Shown one piece after another: positions 56,787-64,000 of a stretch of 64,000 bases of DNA; position 1 is the first letter of the stretch; each line of letters starts with the position of its first letter. A program made the position numbers and the translations under genes. The DNA is from Brachypodium distachyon (Eukaryota; Streptophyta; Magnoliopsida; Poales; Poaceae): positions 20,543,501 through 20,607,500 of the forward strand of contig NC_016131.3 of the NCBI RefSeq assembly GCF_000005505.3, given 5' to 3'. The notes under the pieces were generated by a model. The model was not told where the DNA came from. It did not search any database and was given only the letters and a program-made list of their open reading frames with translations.

Positions 56787-58329
56787 TGCTAGATCTACTG
56801 TCCAAATGCAGTTGTATGAATTTTGATGCAAAGTTCATCGTATGGCTGCTTCAGCCCTGGTGAAGATGTGCAGTTGGCAAGATTTTTTTTCTTTTGGAAG
56901 TTTTATAGTTTTCTGTTGTAACTGGCGAAGGAGCTTTGATCAGAGCTTGAACTGTAGCAGGGTTGAGCTCAGTAATTGGACATCAACATGGTCAACAATA
57001 TCGACAGATACTTTTCTGTAGCATGTAAGTAAAAAAATGTTTAAAAATAATGAGACAAAATTCCATTAGTTTTAAGACAAATCATTTTTAAGAAAAAAAT
57101 TATATTAGATAGGCTAGGTGTTGATGTTGTTCCTAATGCACAGGAAGGTAAGAGGAAATCTCCAGGAGCTTTTGCAAAATTATACCCGCACTTCGCTAAA
57201 ACCCCACCAAAGTCGGCGCACCATCCACGTCAGCAGCCACATGTCCACATGTCCACATTGCATGTTAAAGCTCCAAATATGTTTCTGTCCACCAAGTTTA
57301 AGGCATCAATCAAATTCACAATTTATCAGTTAATGGACCAATTGATTTCACTGGCCAGGTTTTGTGCGTTTTTTCTCGAGGGGATCTTTTTCTTCTGGAT
57401 CCCTTTGCATCCGCTGGGCCTCGGCGAAAGAAAACGCCGCGCCACAGGCTCGCATGGTCCAATTTTTAGACTAGGCCTGGTAATGGTGCAGGACCCGCAC
57501 CAAATCCAACCCACACCAACAAATACTACCCGTATTAAACAGTCTAACCCCAGCCACAAATCTCGTCCAGAATCCAGACCGCATGTATCAGTTTACACTG
57601 CCGGTCACGAACAAACCCACCTGACTGCAGTCTAAAACTACATCATTCAAAGCGGAACAGTAGAGCCGAAGCTATTTAAGCCCACACCATTTACCAGGCC
57701 TAGGTCCAAAGATCCAGCGGAACAGTAGAGCCGAAGCCCACTAACTCGGGCGGTGCCCCTACGGAACATAGACTGGGCCCCTGGCACTGTGTAACACTCA
57801 TCCTTGCCAACACCAAGGGGGCTTCGCTCACCAAAAAAAAAACAAGGGGGCGCTTCCTTCCACGTAGTAATATTGCTGCTCGTCCACAGTACGGAGTACT
57901 GAATCACTACGTGTCTACGTTAGCAGTAATCCTAATGTGAAGAAAAAAGTTTAATTAACGGCGACCCATCATTCAAAGCGAAAAGTGTCGAGGGCCATCC
58001 TGTATGTTGCTTTCCTTTGGGGATGACGCAAAGCTGGAACCCCTTTTGGTAGTCATTAGTCAATCTAAACATTCCAAAGATTCCGTAACAGTACTAGATC
58101 CAACTTTCCGCCCAATGGCCTCAGGCTCTAAGCTAGTAGTACTTGGCTCTGGCGAAAACACTGAATAATCTGCCCCATTTTGCCCATAAGGCCATTACAC
58201 ACAGTCGCACACAACTAAGTAGAAGAAAAAAACAGCATAGACCGATGCACTACGGGGTTTTTTTTCTTCCAAAATGAGGTTCAAAACCAAGGCATTACAA
58301 GTTTTTTCAAAAAGGAGGTTCAAATCCCG
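56787..58329 (+). other. PrfB1 3' UTR and spacer
   Basis: The first about 200 bases are presumed 3' UTR. Otherwise no gene. A 22-bp direct repeat (agcggaacagtagagccgaagc) occurs at 57651 and 57716. Confidence 0.45.
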
Positions 58330-59410
58330 GCCGCTTTATCCCTGAATTATTTTATGTGTGCAATGATTCAGATATCAGTGTGAACGAATTGTTTCAGAGA
58401 AACTGGCAGTTGCAGTTCAGGAGATGGTTGAACCTTGATCTTCTGATTCAGAAGAATATGTTGGAAGGGCTTGTGGGAGCTTGGGTTCGTAGTGCTGACC
58501 TGATAGATCTCAATGGTTGTTGAATAAAACTGGCAAGTTCACGGTCAAGAGTATGTATTCTCGGCTGGCTGGTTGGGGCCCTGACAGATCTTTCAAACAT
58601 CTGTGGAAAGCTAAACTTTCCTTGAAAATTAAGATCTGGATGTGGCTAATTTGGCCTAATGCAATTGCGACAAAGGACAATATGAAGAAGAGATTCTGGG
58701 TAGGAGATAACATATGTCATTTCTGTACGTTATATGAATCTACAGGACATCTTTTCTTTGAATGCACAACTGCAGGTTATGTGTGGAGTGTTATTCGCCG
58801 TTTGTTGGGGCTACACCGTGACCTAACTGCTCTTCTCATTGTTTTTGATGGTTGCCGGATTTGGTACAGTTGCCTGCTAACATACAAATTGTGGGTTTGG
58901 CCGCTGTGTGCTGGGCCATTTGGAAATGCTGCAATACTGCTTGTTTTGAACACAAATTGATTAAGGATCCAGTGGAGCTGATCTGTCGTGCATGTGCTTG
59001 CTTACGTTATTGGGCAGCGACAGAAGGAGGGCGACAAGGAGGTGCTCTTGACTAGAGCTGTGGGTCTTCAGGAGCTGGCACTGGAGTTACGTGATGCAGC
59101 GGCTGGGAAGAGGCGTCGACTGATGATTGAGGAGACCTAAGGAGGGAGATCTACAGTAGTCGAGGATAGCTGGAGCTGACATGAAGTTCTGGATATGCTT
59201 AGGCTTGCTGCATTTCTCAGGCTATCTGTAATAATGAGTAAAGTTGGTTGTAGCCGTCGTGGCTTCAGTCCGTTCCGTCTAAACTTTTGTTGTAGACAGG
59301 TTTAGAGTAGTTTACTTTGCAGTTCTTTCGTTTCGTTTGTATGAACTTACTGCTCCATTATGTCCTTTAATGGAGTGCGGCCGCATGTTTGCGGGCAAAT
59401 AAAAAAAAAT
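58330..59410 (+). mobile_element. 5'-truncated LINE with poly(A)-like end
   Basis: Coding remnants in order: ISVNELFQRNW and QFRRWLNLD, then after a stop the zinc-binding RT-associated region (zf-RVT) with KIKIWMWLIW, ICHFCTLYESTGHLFFEC, and after a frameshift CWAIWKCCNTACFE. A 3' UTR and an A-rich tail (aataaaaaaaaat at about 59398) follow. Confidence 0.8.
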
Positions 59411-59597
59411 CTCCGACCTCTGCATTAAAATGATGCACATAACCATTATTCATGATTTGGATCACAAGAACTAGTACTTTTGCTTTCAAATATGAGATAT
59501 TCTAGTTTTGTCATAAGTTAAACTTCTTAAAATTTAATCAAGTTATAAAAACTAATTTAGAATTGTATATGTCGGTAGATTTTTTTTATAAACTTTA

Positions 59598-60613
59598 CAG
59601 TACAATGCACCGTGGTATATTAACTTGGCAGGCATGTGCAAATTAGTCATCGTACTTGCAAAATGCAAAATTTGAGTGTTACAACTTGACACGTATGAGC
59701 GCCGGTGGTCACAAATAAGATTTTGTAGGTTTCAGCGCCGACATGGCATGCTAACATGGACTAGGCGGGTGTAGTGAGGGCTTTATGGCCCGAAATTATT
59801 CTGCATGGGGTTATTTCGCAAATACATCATCTTTCAAAAACATCCTTCTTCCTCCCTCGTTGAATCACCATCTCCCAAATCCCTATTTTTTTCCCAAATT
59901 AAGTGTCGTTCTCCTATGTGACATCGCCGGTCTTGGTGAGGAGCAACACAGCTCGCATTCCCCATCTTTCTCTCACACGACCTAGCGTTGCTCCTCCGCA
60001 ACACCACCATCGCTAGTGTCGGTGCCTCTCCTCTACATCGCCACCCCTGTGAGCCACTGTTGCATCCCCTCTGCTGCCAGCTCTTTGACAGAGGCCGCAC
60101 GCCCGCACCTCCACGGCACCACTGCACGTCAATGCGCCGTCGGCCCCCTCACCCTGAGCCACCACTTCGCTAGACTTCGGAGTCGTCTCCTCTTCCCTGC
60201 GTCAGTCCACCTCACTCTGTCCCTCCTGATCGCGATATAGCGACGCCATGGGATTTGCAACAACAGAAGAAGGAAGAACACCATGCTGATTGATGGGTGT
60301 AGAAATGGTGCATTACTGATTGCACAAACCACCTCCACAGTCGCCGACGTCGCCTACACTTTCGCGAGAGATGTGTTGAGATTTGAGGAACTGGGGCGAT
60401 AATGACGAGAAAAATAGAAGGAGCTTTTTTTTTGGTAAATTTCCAGTCCGGACAGACCTGTCGTCCACGTCGGCGTCAAAAATCTAGAAATCTTATTTTT
60501 GACCACACGTGCACATACGTGCCAGGTTGTAAGACTCGGATTTTGCATTTTACAAGTAGGTTGACTAGTCCGCACATGGCTGCCGAGTTAATATACCACC
60601 GGTGCAGTTTACT
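59598..60613. mobile_element. MULE-like element with long TIRs
   Basis: About 1.0 kb with inverted arms of roughly 150 bp. The left arm (AGTACAATGCACCG, gtggtatattaactt, caaaatgcaaaat) is mirrored at 60450-60613. The flanks ttataaactt and ttattaaactt look like an imperfect 9-10 bp duplication. The central part at 59.85-60.3 kb is GC-rich and gene-like on both strands but no transposase is present, so a Pack-MULE is possible. Confidence 0.6.
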
Positions 60614-60619
60614 TTATTA

Positions 60620-61627
60620 AACTTCAAGTCCACTTCTTATTCAATTGGGTACGGAGGGCGCAGATACGAAGTGATTAGGAGAATCAATTTTGCGATGTAT
60701 AGAAGAAAAGGAACCTCGGCTAATAAAAGGTTAGTTTTTGTAGGGGCGAAACTCTGCCTTTGCCGGGTCTCTCCACTTGGCGCGATGCAAAACAATCAAA
60801 CCACTATGATTGCCAATCAGCTGTCAGACAGAGGTTATGAGCATGCCACTGAAAAATCAAAAGGAGATCATGAGCAGGCCGGGCGACACCACCACGCTTT
60901 TCTCTTTGAAGAACGTAAAGGACCCACAGGTTTCGACGATTCCGATCCATGCATGGTCCTGTGCCACATCGATCTTACTGAAATGTTCTTTTTTGTTCTG
61001 GACAACCTCCCAAATTAACCTTGATATATATACCTTGATAATACAGAGCCACTTTGAATCATTGACCGTGCTGTACGTATGCGTGAATCTTTTCTGCGAG
61101 CTGTGACTTGTAAACAACAAAACATGTTGGGTCGAGTTGCGAGCTTTGACCACTGCTACTAATTAACTCTGAAGAAGCACACGGCACGGAGGCACGTGCA
61201 TGCAGATGGCATCCACGAGAGAGACTAACTAAGCTAAGATGCTACGGAAATACACACAATTCGCTTAGATCGCACTCCTCGTTGGTTAATCACGACCTGC
61301 GTGCAAAACCCAAGTATTGGATGCGTCGTGGAGGCGCATGGGCATGGAACAAGTTGGCGACAACTCCACGCATGCATGCATGCACCAGCTTGATCCTAAT
61401 TAACTAGAGCATTGACTTGGATTAGGCCCGAATCAGATAAGGATCGGAGAAATTAAGTCAGTGCTGCAATTAAGAGAGAGGGAAGATGCCTTAGGACACA
61501 CTCGTGCTGTCAGATATGGGGATAAGTAGCACGCAAAGGTTACTGATTAGTCAAGACAGACTAGAGCTTGCACGGCTTCAGTGAATGGCGTACGTATTGG
61601 ATTCTCCGTGTCTGTGTGTGTTTGCTA
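60620..61627. other. intergenic, no gene recognised
   Basis: A 138-codon open frame at 60602-61018 has no recognisable domain and overlaps the TIR edge of the MULE-like element; not accepted as a gene. Confidence 0.4.
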
Positions 61628-61826
61628 CTCACTCCGACTCATAAAAAATATCGTCCACTAAATTATGTACTTTCTCGGTTCAATAAAAAATGTGTCAAGT
61701 TTGTCAAAATTTAGACGTATCTAGATATGACTTAGTGTGTAGATGTATTCAAATTTAAATAAAGTTGAGACATACTTTGTTGGACGGAAAGATTACTAAG
61801 TGGGCGACATATTTTATGAATGGGAG
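61628..61826. mobile_element. Stowaway MITE, possibly nested
   Basis: CTCACTCCGACTCATAAAAAATATCG ... CATATTTTATGAATGGGAG between TA copies. Inside, a second Stowaway-like pair (ctttctcggttcaataaaaaatgtg ... ggacggaaag) suggests one MITE within another. Confidence 0.7.
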
Positions 61827-61829
61827 TAC

Positions 61830-63765
61830 AGACTACAGAGACCAGAAAATGCATGTAAACAAGCATGTTCTCCCATTAATGCCTGACGAGGCATTTGGAT
61901 GTTGTTGGCGTGATCGAGTCCTAAAGAATTGGTCACTAGTGTAGACTGCAGCCAATCGATCGATAGGCATGCAACATGACATGCCAAGCAGCATTCCCTG
62001 AATTTTCTGCTGGATCAACTTGGTTTTTACAATGCTACTAATGCTGCAGTACTCCATACGACTATGCAAGTATACAACACGACTATACTACGTACCAGGA
62101 TGAGTATGGAAGGTTCCCATTTTGAAATGCCAAAGATTCCAGAGACCAAGAACTTAAACAACACATTCCAAACATGACCTAGCTAGCTTGCGGGGTGACT
62201 ACTCCACTCACTCGCTCTGACAGCGCCCTATTACTCCTCCAATAGGAGCATGAGCAACCTAGGGTAGCAGCAGCAGCAGGACAGGTCTGGAGTTGAAGGA
62301 CCCGAGAAGAGACCAATATTGCTCGGGAACGGGTCGGCGGATTTAAACGGTTGCTTGACAAGAAAAGCATTGGTGCCTTGCCTCGTCTCGCCTGGGGCTC
62401 TGGTCTGGAGCAGGAGCAGAAAGGCGCGAGCATGGGGCGGCCGAGCAGCAGCGGCAGCAGCATTGGTCCCCGGGCCCTATGGTGGCTAGTACGAGTAGTG
62501 GGCTTTGAGATTCTCACACTTTGCAGTGACGTAAACGCCGGCCCATCCGCGGCGGCCTTGGATGGAGGCGTCGGAATCCGCAGTCAGTGGGATTCCCTGC
62601 TGCTGCTCAGGCCATGCACGTACACGTACGTACGCTTGTTGTCTGGATGCCGGAGTTTGAAATAAAACGGACCGAGAAATCACGACAAAAATTATGAAAC
62701 CGAAGGAGTAGTAATTTGTGCGTCTGATTGATTGTTACGTTCTGTTTCTTCATGCATGATCTTCTTGCTTCGTCGACCATGTCGATAAGTGCCTGCCCTG
62801 ATGTGTGCATGCATGACTGGACGCCAAAGTCAATGGGGGACAAAGGGACCATGCCGTATGCAGATGAATACCGCTCGTATGTCCTATCCTATCCAGGTTT
62901 TTGGAAATCGGAAATCACCGTGCAGTGCACGGCCGATCGATTTTGTACAAATCTCAGTACTGGGTTGTTGCACGCAATCGAGCCCTACACAATGTCGACG
63001 GTTCAAATACTGACGGCAAAGAAAGAAAAGTGGAAATTGGCTCGTTTAATTGGTTCTTGGCCGCTAGCCCCAGTGCTCCGCTAGGCCCGTGCACGTACGT
63101 ACACGGACACACACCACGTGCGTACGGGCGTCGTTGGATCGATCCATGGATGGAGGCAAGAGCCCCAAAGAGGCCACGTCCGCTCGGCGCGTGAACAGAA
63201 CCTGCTCCAGCGAGATTAGCTGAGTTTAATGCGAGCCCGGCCTTTTTCGTTTGCTTGTGGCCAAGAGCCCGGTATATGTACAGTTCTGGAACTTGCCGAC
63301 CTGCCCGTTTCTGTACGCCCCGTGCCGCTGTTTTGTACGCGAGCTCGGCGACCTACGGAAGTTTTGGACATTACGTACGTACGACGGATGAGTTGATCTG
63401 TCGCAACAGGAAGCAAGGCCGATCGACGACAGGTCCACGGCGCAAGCATACAAATTAAACACCCAGCCTAAATTATCCCCACGAGACGAGACCGGCCGTT
63501 CTCCCTCGCCTCTTTGTCGGCGGGGCCGGATTGCATTGCATGCGACCTTATGGGATTTTTGGCATTTTGCACGCAGCCTAACGTATTAACAAGTCGATTT
63601 TCGTATACTACTACTACTACGTGGTGCACGGGGAAGACCAAAATCATGGGGGCGCCTGGGTATGCTGAATTGCTGATATGAGACCGTCGTGGATGGCGCT
63701 GCTGCTCGCTCCGGAGTGAGAGAATATCTGTTGCTCCTGAGCTCTTAGGTGCTACGGTGCTAGCA
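61830..63765. other. intergenic, no gene recognised
   Basis: GC-moderate sequence rich in ACGTACGT and GCATGCAT palindromes. Open frames on both strands are short and unsupported. Possibly the promoter side of a gene beyond the window. Confidence 0.35.
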
Positions 63766-63828
63766 TTTTTAATTTTTTTTAAAAAAATTCGAATAAATTG
63801 AGTAGGTTGATAAGATGTATGTCTACCA

Positions 63829-64000
63829 TCTTGCAAAATTTCAAACCCAAATTCATTATATGCATAGAAAAACAAAAAAAAACAAAGTGTCAGGAATTTT
63901 GTCTTTTGTGTTCTTATCTTTTTGCGACCTATTCACGTCAGTATTTGTCTTTTTTTTTATCTACGCATATAATGAATTTGGGTTTGAAACATTGCAAGGT
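63829..64000. mobile_element. inverted-repeat element cut by the window end
   Basis: The left arm (cttgcaaaatttcaaacccaa ... tatatgcatag, 63829-63870) is the inverse of the right arm at 63957-64000 (ctacgcatataatg ... gaaacattgcaagg). The element is probably a MITE; its outer ends are not complete here. Confidence 0.6.

Noticed and set aside
60602..61018. 138-codon open frame
   Set aside because: Starts in the TIR edge of the MULE-like element and has no recognisable motif.
1..64000. A previously undescribed biological system
   Set aside because: All substantial coding content fits known gene families or transposons; the novelty lies in local rearrangements and one unidentified host gene, not in a new system.

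Overview
The window is nuclear DNA of a flowering plant, almost certainly a grass. The evidence is the spliced GT-AG genes with plant-type products, the Stowaway and Tourist miniature elements with grass-type termini, the Ty1-copia elements primed by initiator tRNA-Met, the Helitrons and the LINE remnants. The mix of repeat types would fit a pooid grass, but that placement is tentative. No bacterial operon, CRISPR array, prophage or novel defence system was seen.

Layout. 1-14131: a Cys-rich C-terminus at the very edge, then an unrecognised multi-exon host gene broken by two unrelated Ty1-copia elements (3599-8522 inside an exon, 8959-13826 inside the following intron). 15130-16320: two LINE remnants. 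17186-21252: duplicon A with an intronless type I (M-gamma) MADS-box gene, ending against a broken SOSEKI (DUF966) gene fragment. 21.9-33 kb: a MULE-type MITE, an LTR remnant, a decayed PIF/Harbinger transposase gene with a tandemly duplicated 3' end, and a 1.67-kb solo LTR. 32541-37012: nested Helitron-like elements carrying a 2.6-kb solo LTR. 37.9-38.7 kb: an exon-like gene fragment on the minus strand. 39693-44340: duplicon B with the second MADS-box gene. 45.8-47.2 kb: intact RPL38. 47.9-50 kb: nested MITE, solo LTR and LINE pieces. 52.7-56.8 kb: an intact seven-coding-exon plastid release factor gene (PrfB1/HCF109 type). 58.3-64 kb: a LINE 3' end, a long-TIR MULE-like element and MITEs.

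Four genes look intact: the two MADS-box genes, RPL38 and PrfB1. RPL38 (cytosolic ribosome) and PrfB1 (plastid translation termination) are housekeeping genes with no visible functional link. The MADS pair is a segmental duplication about 22 kb apart; its family is typically expressed in the female gametophyte and endosperm. The rest is mostly transposon turnover, and the most informative features are the breakpoints: an exact copia insertion in an exon, a relative inversion at one edge of the duplicons, and the SOSEKI junction.
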